Shown: one piece after another, positions 46,322 to 56,162 of the stretch | Position numbering within the stretch: the stretch's first letter is position 1 | How the letters are laid out: the number at the start of each line of letters is the position of its first letter | Source: Prorocentrum cordatum | Lineage: Eukaryota; Sar; Dinophyceae; Prorocentrales; Prorocentraceae | Assembly: GCA_963575745.1 (NCBI GenBank) | Contig: CAUYUJ010004748.1 | Span: 1-64,000 of the forward strand | DNA length: 64,000 bases | Direction of reading: 5' to 3' | Notes under the pieces: generated by a model | Database searches by the model: none | What the model saw: the letters and a program-made list of their open reading frames with translations, nothing else | What the model was told of the DNA's origin: nothing | Translations under genes and position numbers: made by a program

Positions 46322-46749
46322 ACCGAATGTCAGGATACACTGAGCCCTCGCCCGAGCCCACGTCTCTCTCGCAGGAAAAGGTGTTAGAGCGATTAAGCGA
46401 TTGTTTACAGTCTTTGCTGTCCCCGCAGCGAGGCCGGATTTGCTTGGGGGGGCCCTGGGGAGCTCGTGAACCACATGGATTTACATGTGGACGCGGGCCC
46501 CGCGCGTCGCTATTATCACGAGCACGTTGCGTGGCCCGATGAGGGCGCGACCCCCGCGGACATTGATCAGCTGCTCTCGAGGGCCGACTTTGAATGGCCA
46601 AGCAATGGCCGACTCTGAATGGACGACTTAAAGCGCTGGCGCAGGAGGCTTGCCCTAAATTGCGCATGTCGACCCCGCGTTGTCCCGCTCTCCGCCCACA
46701 CGCGTCGATGTCTTTGCCTGTCTCGCCCGCGGGGGCACGCACACCCCCC

Positions 46750-47350
46750 CCGACCTGGCCGGGGGGGCAAGATCCTTCTCGGAGTGTTTTGCGTTGCCAG
46801 AAAGTTTCGGCATCTCAGATTGACGTCTGACACTCGCTTCTTTCATCGTTATTTCCATTCGCCCCCTGCCACTCGCCTGCCCTCCGCCTCCGCTTTCGCC
46901 GCTTTTGAGTCAGGAGGGGGCCCCTGCCTCGCGGGCGCCGGCGATGTGCACGTTCCTCGTGACGTGGCCGACTGGTTTTCACTTCCTCACATTGACACGG
47001 TGATGCCTGCCTCTTCTGGGCCCCCGGGGCCCCCGCGGTGCCTGGCCAGTCCTTCTTGCCACGCATCGCCCCGATGCCCGCGGGGTTCTCCTGGGCGCCG
47101 CAGTTCTGTCAGGCCGTTGCGCGCAATGCCGTCCATCAGGCTGAGCCCCATCCCGCGCGCGTGATCTCCGCCGGCGGGCACGGGATTAGTTCGGGATCCG
47201 CCGACGAGAAAGCCGCCGCATGATATGGCGACAACTACGCGCATTCGGCCGCAGGCAAGAAAAGCGAAACTGCGAAGACCGCTCTCAACCGAGTTAGTGA
47301 GCGGCTCCTCCCTGCAGGACTTCTCGTTTACAAGGTGCACGGGCTTTCCA
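46750..47350 (+). pseudogene. reverse transcriptase domain, degraded
   Basis: The frame starting at 46619 holds GKILLGVFCVARKFRHLRL (about 46766) and then DTRFFHRYFHSPPATRLPSA. These correspond to the finger/palm region of DIRS-type RTs (GLF.V.KK...R...D.R..N). Next comes AGAGDVHVPRDVADWFSLP (about 46937-46994), where the motif A core AFY is missing between GDV and the VP..(V/L)ADWF.LP segment, apparently a small deletion. Another frame gives LPRIAPMPAGFSWAPQFCQA (about 47056; motif B region). After an in-frame TGA at 47221-47223 comes motif C as YGDNYA (47224), where Y.D(D/N) is expected, followed by RLLPAGLLVYKVHG. Loss of motif A and the stop before motif C rule out activity. Confidence 0.7.
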
Positions 47351-47479
47351 GGGATGCGTCTTCCTTGGCCCCCCCCTCGTCGCTGGCCGCCAGCCGTCGG
47401 CGAGGGCTCGGAACATTTGGCATCTTCGGTTTGCGCCGTAGCGCGTTCTGGCCCTGGGCTCCGCCAGTGGGCCACCCCT

Positions 47480-48290
47480 TCGCGTTTTATCCGGCTTGCC
47501 ACATGGGCCTCGATGGCCCGCCGCGAAGCCATGACCATCTTGAACAGCAGTTGCGCACTCGTTGAATCCACTGAGAGTGTAGTGACCACCTGCAGCCCCA
47601 TGTCTTGCTGGAGCTCCGCGCGCAAGTCGCCACCCCGCCCCCGCCCCCCACCCTCTCGACCGAACTGCGCGCGCCCTGGCATCCACGGGCGCCCGGGTCT
47701 GATGCCTCTGGATAGGGTCTCGGAGCTCGTCATACTCACCTTCGCCAAGTTGCCGGATTGGGTCGCGTCGGCGAGCGGGCCCGCTATCGCGTCGACGGGG
47801 CTGAGAAGGCTGGGGGGGGGTGCTTTCAGGGGCCGCGTGGAGTTGCCCCTTGCGTCAAGTCGCTTAGTTCACCGACCCTGGGCGAGGCCGCCGCCGACCC
47901 GCCTCTCGAGCCCGACCGCGGGCCCATGAACGCGGACCCCTTGCCGTTCGAGGAAGTCCCGGCTCGCCGCATGAAGTTCACAGATTGGAAGGGCGCGTTC
48001 GCCGCCAAGGCCATATATGTAGTTGATATCCCACTACTTGAGGGCGAGGCCCTCGCGTTGGCCCAAGAGCATCCACCGCGCTCTGCGGCCGCCGCAGGAC
48101 GGCGGGCGGCCGTCGTCGTCGATTGCGCGCGCTCGGCCCTGGCGCCGTGCAAGGGTCGCGCTAAGTCTTCCCGCCTCCAATCCGCGACGTCGAAGCTAGC
48201 TGCCCTGTCCCTCGCATCTGGGCGTCGCTTGCACGTTCGGTGGGCGCCGAGTGAACGCGACGCTTCAGACCTTCTTCCCCGTGGACGTGT
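47480..48290 (+). pseudogene. connection and RNase H-like domain
   Basis: The frame starting at 47225 has RLATWASMARREAMTILNSS (about 47492), the segment that follows RT in this family. The SDAS motif at the start of RNase H appears at about 47698-47709, with a TAG stop at 47713-47715. It is followed by GRVGERARYRVDG. From 47926 the frame gives PLPFEEVPARRMKFTDWKGA, then VVVDCARSALAPCKGRAKSS, LAALSLASGRRLHVRWAPSE and RDASDLLPRG ending near 48285. The series D..S....KGR...., then W.PSE.N.AD..SRG, is diagnostic of the RNase H of these elements. Here N.AD has become DASD. Confidence 0.7.
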
Positions 48291-48484
48291 TGGCTGGTTT
48301 TCAAGGCACCGCGAGCCGCGGCGGTCCGACCTCAACGCCCGCGGCCCGCCGGGGCGGCCTTTCCGCCAGGCGCGCGCCCACGGCGCGGGCCGTGGCCCGG
48401 CGGGCTCGCCCATGGGCCGCAGCGCTCAAGGGCTCCCGGGCAGCGGCCGCGAGGCGACCGGCGGCGGAGAGGCAGCCCGCCGGG

Positions 48485-49260
48485 TCGCTGACGCCGCCGG
48501 AGCAACCAGCGACGCGGCCCTCGAAAAAAGTTATTTACAAGAAAGCGGCACTGGCCTTTATGATATTCTGCCTGGCCCATGGCCTGGACTGGACGTCGGC
48601 TGCCGCGACGGGCGCGATCGTCGCCGTCCACCTCAACCATTACTTCACGAAGGATTCCTCGGACCAGGGGCCCCAGCCGCATGCGAGCCTCGCCCGCTTC
48701 CACCCTGGCCTGCGCGGCTCGCGGAAGGGCCAGCGGCCGAGAGCTACCCGGGCGTCTATCGCCCGGAAGCGTCGGATCCCTGCTGGGGCCCGACCCACGC
48801 CCCCGAAGTCGGTTGCAATGGCAGTGTGCTCATTGCTCGTGGAGGCCGGAGCTGCCTTGATGGCGGCCTGGGTTGCCTCGACGTTCGTAGCCTGCCTGGG
48901 GGGGCCCTCAAGCTGAAGGTCAAGAACCCAGCCCCTCCGGATCCCGCTGCGGGAGCACAGCATCGACGCGGGGCTACCCCTTCACGACGCAGCGCCGCTG
49001 ATCCCCAGCAAGACGGGGCTGCGCGACGAGAGCGCAAAGATCGACCTCGACCCGCGATCGAAGCCGGCGCTGGCCTACCTCCGGAGCCGTTCGCGGCCGA
49101 GGCCTTGCGGCTGAAGCACAGCCGGTGCATGGCGTTGTTGCCCCCCCCCAAGTCTCGGACCACCTTTACTGCCCGCGGCGCGGAGGCGCCTCAGACGACC
49201 TCCCGACGCGTCGTCGAGAGGTTCTCCAAGGGCAATTTCGACGGCGATGGGCCTCCAAGC
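48485..49260 (+). pseudogene. tyrosine recombinase domain, degraded
   Basis: The N-terminal SAM-like part reads KKVIYKKAALAFMIFCLAHG, then DWTSAAATGAIVAVHLNHYF (about 48525-48650) and PPKSVAMAVCSLLVEAGAAL followed by MAAWVASTFVACLGG up to a stop at 48914. The same frame after the stop continues LPLHDAAPLIPSKTGLRDES, then AKIDLDPRSKPALAYL. The catalytic C-terminus appears in another frame at about 49158-49250 as LYCPRRGGASDDLPTRRREV, then QFRRRWASKRA. This corresponds to the H.LRHGGASDD......(I/V)Q.RGRW.S signature, with the first Arg context altered and no catalytic Tyr confirmed. The enzyme would integrate circular cDNA; this copy cannot be active. Confidence 0.65.
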
Positions 49261-49330
49261 GAGCTCCGGCTGCCCCCCCCCTCCCCCTTCTTGAGATGCG
49301 GGCAAATTCACATAACAGATTGACGCGAGC

Positions 49331-49542
49331 TCTCAGGGGGAAGGGGTCACGCACTCTCATAGGCCCCCAGAGTTTCCCAGGAAATTATTGCTGGGTCTGG
49401 CCGCGATTCAAAGACCATCAGGGCCTTGGGCTTCCCTTCGGTCGACCTGGACTTTGAAAACTCCGCGGGAGACGATCACCCTCACAGCTGTTTTGAAAAG
49501 CTGATCCAGGGATCCATTTCCGGGGGCTGCGTTGCTAGAGCG
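49331..49542. other. 3' flank of the retroelement
   Basis: Unique-looking sequence between the recombinase C-terminus and the conserved right end of element F. It could include the element's 3' untranslated part. Confidence 0.3.
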
Positions 49543-50610
49543 TTTTCCCCAACCATCCTGCGGCGTTGGGTCTTCGTTTTGAAGCGCCACCCCTTCCTCC
49601 CGCTGCCCTCCTCCCTCCTCCGCAGGTCGCATGCGTCTCCCCACCCAGCACGGCGTTTCGTGGGAGTTCGGCGTTTCGTAGGCCCATTGGAAGCTCCACC
49701 TAAGGCTCCAGCGGCGCAGTTCGCATCCGTCTCTCCTGCCCAGTAGAGCGATTCGTGGCCTCATAAGGAGCTCCACAGAAGGTTCCAGTGGCGCAATTCG
49801 CACGCGTCTCCCCCACCCAGCACAGCACTTCGTGGCCCCATAAAGAGCTCCACCGAAGGTCCGAGTGGCGCAGCTCGCATGCGTCTCCCCTGCCCAGCAC
49901 AGCGCTTCGCGACACATTAGGGAGCTTCACCGAAGGTCCCAGTGGCGCCGTTCGCATGCGTCTCCCCCGCCCAGTACAGCGCTTCGTAGCTCCATTCGGA
50001 CCTCCACCAAAAGTCCCCGTGGCGCACTTCGCATGCATTTCCCCCACCCAGCACAGCGCTTCGTGGCCCCATAGGGAGCTCCACCGAAGGTCCCAGTGGC
50101 GCCGTTCGCATGCTTCTCCCCCACCCAGTACAGCACGTCGTGGCCACAGAAGGAGCTCCACCTAAGGTCCCAGCGGCGCACTTCGCATGCGTCTCCCCCA
50201 CCCAGCGCAGCGCTTCGTGGCCCCAGAAGGAACTCCACCGAAGGTCCCAATTGCGCAGCTCGCATGCGTCTCCCCCACCCAGTACAGCGCTTCGTAGCCC
50301 CATTAGGAGCTCCACCTAAGGCCCCCGTGGCGCAGTTCGCACGCGTCTCCCCCACCCAGCACAGCGTCTTGTGGCCCCAGAGGGAGCTCCACCAAAGGTT
50401 CCACTGGCGCAGCTCGCATGCGTGTCCCCCACCCAGTACAGCGCTTCGTGGCCCCAGAGGGAGTCCCACCGTAGGTCCCAGTGTCGCAGTGTGCATGCGT
50501 CTCCCCCACCCTGTTGAGCGTTGCGTGGCCCCGGGAGTTCCACCGTAGGGGATGCGCACAACGGCGGTACGCACAAATGCATACGATTGGGTCCTTCGCC
50601 AAGCTAATTA
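49543..50610 (-). mobile_element. composite minisatellite element F (77-bp array)
   Basis: Inverted orientation. The right block TTTTCCCCAACCATCCTGCG starts at 49543 and includes TTGGGTCTTCGTTTTGAAG. It is followed by a CTC-rich tract and about eleven units of about 77 bp (49640-50550) carrying CACAGCGCTTCGTGGCCCCA and TTCGCATGCGTCTCCCCCAC. The left block GATTGGGTCCTTCGCCAAGC plus TAATTAGG ends near 50610. Compared with the 90-bp unit of C, a 13-bp stretch (around TTCGGCACACCCC) is absent. Because 77 is not a multiple of three, each frame rotates through the array, which argues against any protein role. Confidence 0.75.
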
Positions 50611-50831
50611 GGCACCCCTTGCACCTCTTGGAGTAGAGCTCGCAGGCACGTTGCGCGAAACGCTCAATACCCCATGGGAGTCCTGTCGTGCGATTTGTCG
50701 CCAGCCGAGCAAGGTGGATTTGCCATTGGAAACGCGACCACCTTGTTCAGCTGCGGGATATGTATTTGCGCGCTCGCCACCTCGACAATGTGAACGGCTC
50801 CACACATGATGGAGTTGTGTAGGAAATCACA

Positions 50832-52407
50832 GAGAGAGCGTGATCCCCCGCGCGTGATCCACCGCCGTTTTTTTCTGGAAATTTCCACCCCAACTTCCTC
50901 CGGAACCAGGGGGTCCCCACCCACCCCCTCCGAAAATCCCCCCCCCTTTGCTGGCCCCCCCCCCCCTCCCCCCTGGCAAAACCCCTCCCCTCCCCAAACC
51001 CCCCCCCTCCCCTCCAGAAAACCGGGGGGTCAGTACCGGATCGAACCCCCCCCCCCACCCCCTCTCGGAAATCCGGGGGGGGGCCACTACCGGTTCGAAC
51101 CTCCCCCCCCCCCCAGAAAACCAGAGGAAGGTCACTACCTGTTCGAACCCCCCCACCCCCCTCCAGAAAACCAGGGGGGGGTCACTACCTGTTTCGAATC
51201 CCCCCCCCTCCTCGAAAAACCGGGGGGGGTCAGTACCGGTTCGAACCCCCCCCCTCCCCCTCGAAAACCGGGTGGGGGTCACTACCGGTTCGAACCCCCG
51301 CCCCCTCCCTCCTCCTCCAAAACCGGGAGGGGTCATTGCCGGTTCGACCCCGCCCCCCTCACCGCCAGCAAACCATTCCCGGTCCCTACCACCGTCCGCA
51401 CCACATCCCCCACTGCTGTTCCCAGCACCATTGTCTTTACCACCACTGTCCCCACTGGTTCCACCACCGCCCCTACTGTCCCCACCAGTGCACCACTGTC
51501 GCACTGTCCCCACTGTGCCCACCACTGTTCCCACCACGGTTCCACTCTCCCCACTTTCTCCCCAGCCCCAACCACTGCCCGACTATCCCCACTGTCCCCA
51601 CTGTCCCACTGTCTCCTCCGCTGTCCCACTGAGCTGTCCCACTGTTCCCACCACTGTCCCCACCACTGCCCCCGCTGTACCTCTGTCCCATTGTCCCACC
51701 GCCGTCTTGGCCACCGCCCTCACCACTGTCCCCACCACCACTGTACCCTCCACTGTCCCACTGTTTCCACCACGTTCCCACTGTCCCCACACCACTGTCC
51801 CCACCACCACCGTCCCCACCACTGTCCCCACTGTTCCCACCATTGTCCCCGCTGTCCCCACCAGTGTCCCCACCAGTGTGTCAATGTCCCCACTCTCCCC
51901 TCCATTGTCCCACCACGGTCCCACTCTCCACACTTTCCCCACGGTCCCCACCACTGTCCCACTGTCCCAACTGTACCCACTACTGTCCCACTGTCCCCGC
52001 CGCTGTCCCACTGTGCTGTCCCAGCGTCCCCACTGTTCCCATCACTGTCCCACTGTCCCCACCACTTTCCCCACCGTGCTACTGTCCCACCACTGTCCTC
52101 ACCACCGCCTTCACCACTGTCCCCACCTCTATACCGTCCCCACCACTGTCCCACTTTCCCCACCACTGTCCGCACCCCCCCCGTTTTCGAGGGGGGGGGG
52201 TTCGAACCGGTAGTGACCCCCCCCAGTTTTCGAGGGGGGTGGGGGGGGGGTCGAACCGGTAGTGACCCCCCCCCCTTTTCATGATGGACTGGAGGGGGGG
52301 GGGGTTCGAACCGGTAGTGACCCCCCCCGGTTTTCGGGAGGGGGGGGGTTCGAACCTGTAGTGACCCCTCCCGGTTTTCCGTCAGCAGCGGTAGAACACG
52401 CTCTTTC
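50832..52407. mobile_element. C-rich array with inverted arms, TIRs and flanking 8-bp repeat
   Basis: The left arm (about 50990-51350) consists of ~50-60-bp units ending ACTACCGGTTCGAACCCCCC. The right arm (about 52170-52385) carries their reverse complement (GGTTCGAACCGGTAGTGACC). Between them (51380-52165) is a degenerate CCCACCACTGTCCC minisatellite with strong strand asymmetry. At the outer edges GAGAGAGCGTGATC (50832-50845) pairs with GAACACGCTCTTTC (52394-52407) as an imperfect 14-bp inverted repeat, 12 of 14 matching. AAATCACA occurs directly outside both ends (50824-50831 and 52408-52415). This is the pattern expected of a non-autonomous DNA transposon. The superfamily is not determinable; an 8-bp duplication would fit hAT. 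Confidence 0.6.
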
Positions 52408-52835
52408 AAATCACAGCATCAGAGCGTAAACTCTCACACGTCCCAATGCGGGACTTGTTGGCGGAAGTCGACTCGTATCTTTCCTTGGCTCTCCCCCTCG
52501 CTCGTTCCCTTCTGCAAGAGATGCAATGGCCGGGGGGGCTTCGCGGCCGGGCGGGCAAGCCTCACGTCATCTTGTCTGGCAAGACGCCCGGCGGCGTCAA
52601 CAGGACCGCCTTGGCAGCCTCTTACCCCCCCCTGGCTCGAGAAATCGCCCGTATTATGATTGATGGTCCTCAGCGTCTGAGTGTCGGTTGTCTTTGGAAC
52701 TTGGCGTCAGGGGTGACACCTGTGTGTGAACGTCCTGTATAGGTCCTGGGGCTAGTTCCTATGTAACGCGTGTTGTCTTTGTGTGTGTGTTTGGTTCGGT
52801 CTAGCGTTCCAGTCTGTCCTGCTGGTTTCGGGAAC

Positions 52836-53270
52836 CCTGAGTTGCCATCGTGCCTAACCCCGAGCTCGCCCCATAGGCCTGGACGGTCTCGGAATGGATG
52901 GCCGATGCCGCCTGCGGTCGGACTTCTCACAAAATACGCCTGGCATCCATCGTCTGTCTGGGTGTGCTGGTTGATTGTATATCGGTAAACACGAAAGGTA
53001 GGACGTCCGAAGGCCGCCCTTGCCCCCCGCGCGAGACCCGCCGGCGCGTGGCTCAAGCTCTCCGTCTCCCCTTCCCTGGTCGTTCTCACCTTGTGCCGTG
53101 TTAGTGCCCGCGTGACTGCACCCTCTCGGTAATCCTAACTTGCCATCGTGCCTAACCCCGAGTTCGCCCCAGAGACCCGGACAGTCTCGGGATGGATGGT
53201 TGATGTCGCCCGTTGTCGGAGTTTTCATAGGATACGTATGGCATCCATCGTCTGTCTGGGTGTGATGTGT
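52836..53270 (+). repeat. ~140-bp direct duplication
   Basis: GAGTTGCCATCGTGCCTAAC at about 52838 and ACTTGCCATCGTGCCTAACC at about 53138 start two copies of about 130-140 bp. Both contain CCCCGAG(C/T)TCGCCCCA, GGATGGATGG, and end in GGCATCCATCGTCTGTCTGG plus GTGTG. The copies are about 298 bp apart. Confidence 0.85.
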
Positions 53271-53299
53271 ATATATATATATTGCTCTATATGTATTTA

Positions 53300-53697
53300 T
53301 ATACATACATACATACATCGAAAACGTGCATCCATACATACATATATACATACATACATACATACATACATACATACATACATACATACATACATACATA
53401 CATACATACATACATACATACATACATACATACATACATGCATACCTGCATACCTGCATACATGCATACATGCATGCATGCATACATGCATGCATGCATG
53501 CATACATGCATACATGCATACATGCATACATGCATACATGCATACGTGCACACATGCATGCATGCATACATGCACACATGCATACATGCATACATGCATA
53601 CATGCATACATGCATGCATGCATGCATGCATGCATGCATGCAGGCATGCATACATACATACACACATACACACATACACACATACACACATACATAC
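53300..53697. repeat. (CATA)n / (CATG)n microsatellite
   Basis: About 140 bp of pure TACA repeat grades into mixed CATG/CATA and CACA units. ATGC/GCAT units are self-complementary. Open frames of Tyr-Ile-His or Cys-Met-Tyr type on both strands are artefacts. Confidence 0.95.
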
Positions 53698-55190
53698 AGT
53701 GTACCACGTAGAGTGGCCAGTTATAGTGCAATAACCCATTGTTTGGATAGGGCCCACGTCCGCAAGCATTGCAAATAGTTCAATAAATTGGATGAAACAT
53801 TGTCCACGCCGACGCACGCCGATATAGCCCCAGTCTGTCAGTATGTTCGCCCGTCCGTCATCGGGTTTCGAGCGACGGGCCCCAAAGCAGGAGCGGTTCG
53901 CCTAGGCAGGCTGGCATTTCACTATACGACGTTGCCCGTCTTAAGTGTTGATCACGGCTGTGGTGCCACATCGCTGGCGGATGGAAATTGAAGTGCGCGC
54001 AGGTGTGCGTGTGTTTTCACAGCGCAGTTCCTGCATTGGTAAGTTGGACAACTTGCTTACCCCCACCTGCAACGCTGGGAAGTAAGTACATAACTTGTAT
54101 GTGACCCATGTTGAACTTCGCGACATCACCGTCATTTCGCCGGAGGAGGGCAAAATGTGTTTACGCGTGTGTGTGTGTGGCATTTGGCTGTTGGCTCCGC
54201 AAAGTTGAGCGCAATTCTTGCGACTGCGTCTCGTACATACTGGCTCGCGACTGCGGTGTCACATCTCCAGTTGACGGGAACGTGTTGCATTTGGATTTGG
54301 CTATTGTTCGTATTAGAAGCAACGCAGGTTGGTGTTATGGCGGTCGGCACATGTGTAAGGAGTGCGTGGAAGCAGAACGTTCAACGTCCTCCTACTTCTG
54401 TTCCTCCTCATCCTCATATCCCTCCGCCTCTTCTGAATCCGACTCCCCATCTCCCCACCCCCTCCTCCCCTTGAGCCGGCTCCTTCAGGAGTCGCATCCG
54501 AAGGAGGAGGAAGGGAAGGATCAGCGAGCGGGTCAGCAAATCAAATTCCATGGCGATCGTTTACCGACTTGCTGCCCAAGATTTGCAATTAGAGAAAAGG
54601 TTGGGGGAGTAGGAAGAAGAGGAGGAGGAGGAGGCGGGAGGGAAAGATGGAATTCCCCTTTCTTCTCCATCTTCCTGGTTTTCGGTCGCTTCCACCTCTG
54701 GCACATCCTTCTGGTTCGCTTGGTCAAACACCTCCACTTCCTCATCCCCGGCCCGGAAGGACCGCGCCATGAGACATACGGTAACTTTACAGGAGATTGA
54801 GTGGAAGGTTTTGTGTGCCTTTGCCATCTCTCTCTTTGATCTGGTCTCGTTACTATTGTTCCCCCTTCTCAAAGCAGGGGAGAAGGAGGAAGGGGGAGAA
54901 GAGGGAGGAGCTGGAGGATTCTGATGATCCCGGTTTCCTTGCGCTACCCAGCCCATGCGGTTGTAGCATTATGTTTTCTCGGATTCGGTATTTGATATGT
55001 TCATTTGTGGGTTGAATATTTATTTCTGGCCGCTGGAGGTGATGTCACACTTGCTCGCACGAAGCACACCTTGTATAGCGCGCAATCAGTGAGATACGAT
55101 TCGATCCCAAAGAGAACAGGTGCTATTGTTCCTGCCTTTCTTCCTGCTCTGCTTTGTTTCCTACCACCCCGCCGCAGCACAGCAGTGGTT
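53698..55190. other. no recognisable gene
   Basis: Mixed sequence with short frames. A frame at 54108-54800 is moderately long, but its C-terminal part reads through a GGA tract (54605-54640). No motif was recognised. Confidence 0.4.
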
Positions 55191-55199
55191 TTTGGCAGG

Positions 55200-56042
55200 T
55201 GTGGCAAGGGTGTCGGCGTATAGCCTGCGCGCGTCGCACACTTGGCACACATGGCGCGGCTGGAATGTGTTGCGCACGTGGAGCACTTGGCGCATCTGGT
55301 GCACTAGGCGCGGTTGGCACACGTTTGCCCTTGACGCTCTGGAAACACCCAGTACACCTCGCGAAGGTCGCGCACTTGGAGTCCCTTGGTAAATAATTCC
55401 CAACGACTGCCCATCCGATGGCGATTCCTGTGGTTGCTGAGTGTCGGTTGACGCTGATATGGTGGGAGGGCGAGGCAACGTGCGGCGTTCCCGTTCGGAA
55501 CCTGACCCTAATTCAACATCTTCCCGCACCACGTAATCGACCAGAGTTAACGAGCATCTCAACCATCACCCATGCCACAGTAACAAATGGCGCACGGAGC
55601 GGCACACACTAGACAGCAGGCGGGCATCCCGTTCACTTTGCAGCGGCATTTGGCAAGGGCGACGAACGCGCCCACATGTTGTCTGGACGTGCGGCGGCAT
55701 GTACGCACATCCGCCCCCACAGGGACGGATGAGTGGTTGAAATGTTGGAGCCCCATTGACCAAATATGCGCATCATCACCACCAATTGCTTGGAGGTGAC
55801 AGGGGGTGGAGAGGGTGAGGGCAGAGAGATAACAGTTGTTGGTGTGTTTGCGTGAGAGCGGGCATGTTGCTCCATGTTTGCCGCCACGTGTGCTGATGCA
55901 CGTGGCGCTCGCGGCGCGCCTGGCGCAAGTGACGCATCTGACGCGCGTGCGGGGGGGGAGGCATGTTGCGCACCTGGCCCGCCTGGCCCGCCTGACGCAC
56001 GTGGCGCATCTGGTGCGCGTAGCGTACCTGCACACGGGACGG
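55200..56042. repeat. two patches of ~12-bp CTGGCGCAC-type repeats
   Basis: At about 55225-55330 and 55895-56030, short units of the form CTGGCGCACGTGGCGCATCT repeat imperfectly. The intervening sequence appears unique. Reading frames give Ala/Gly/His-rich or Arg/His-rich peptides with no recognisable family. Confidence 0.65.
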
Positions 56043-56162
56043 TGACCGTTGCTTATGTTGGGTTCCCGTGATTCTGATATGTCGGGAGCGTGGGCGGCAA
56101 TGAGCGAGACAGACAGTTGGTTGTCATCACTTGACTGTATCCAAAGCTGTATCCTACCCCCA

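Larger units (their letters stand above)
44661..49330 (+). mobile_element. DIRS/Ngaro-like tyrosine-recombinase retrotransposon, decayed
   Basis: One element with its coding regions in canonical order: gag-like region (44809-46321), reverse transcriptase (about 46750-47350), RNase H (about 47690-48290) and tyrosine recombinase (about 48485-49260). The combination RT + RNase H + tyrosine recombinase, without an aspartic protease or integrase seen, is what defines DIRS-order elements; this placement is by motif reading, not alignment. Frames switch at least eight times and several in-frame stops interrupt conserved domains, so it is a pseudogene. Terminal or split repeats of the DIRS type were not identified. 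Its outer edges are taken from the flanking minisatellite elements E and F. Confidence 0.75.

Noticed and set aside
49543-50610. Element F as the 3' terminal repeat of the DIRS-like element
   Set aside because: The same conserved ends and related arrays occur at loci with no retroelement (0.5, 38.6 and 56.2 kb), so F is an independent element.
50806-52284. 492-codon Pro/His/Ser-rich frame
   Set aside because: It translates a C-homopolymer and CCACTGTCCC repeat; other frames are equally open and the region has transposon-like edges.
50990-52385. GGTTCGAACC words resembling a tRNA T-loop
   Set aside because: They recur in tandem within homopolymer-rich repeat arms, and no acceptor, D or anticodon arms are nearby.
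53148-53817. Tyr-Ile-His and Cys-Met-Tyr repeat 'proteins'
   Set aside because: They are translations of CATA/CATG microsatellite in different frames and strands.
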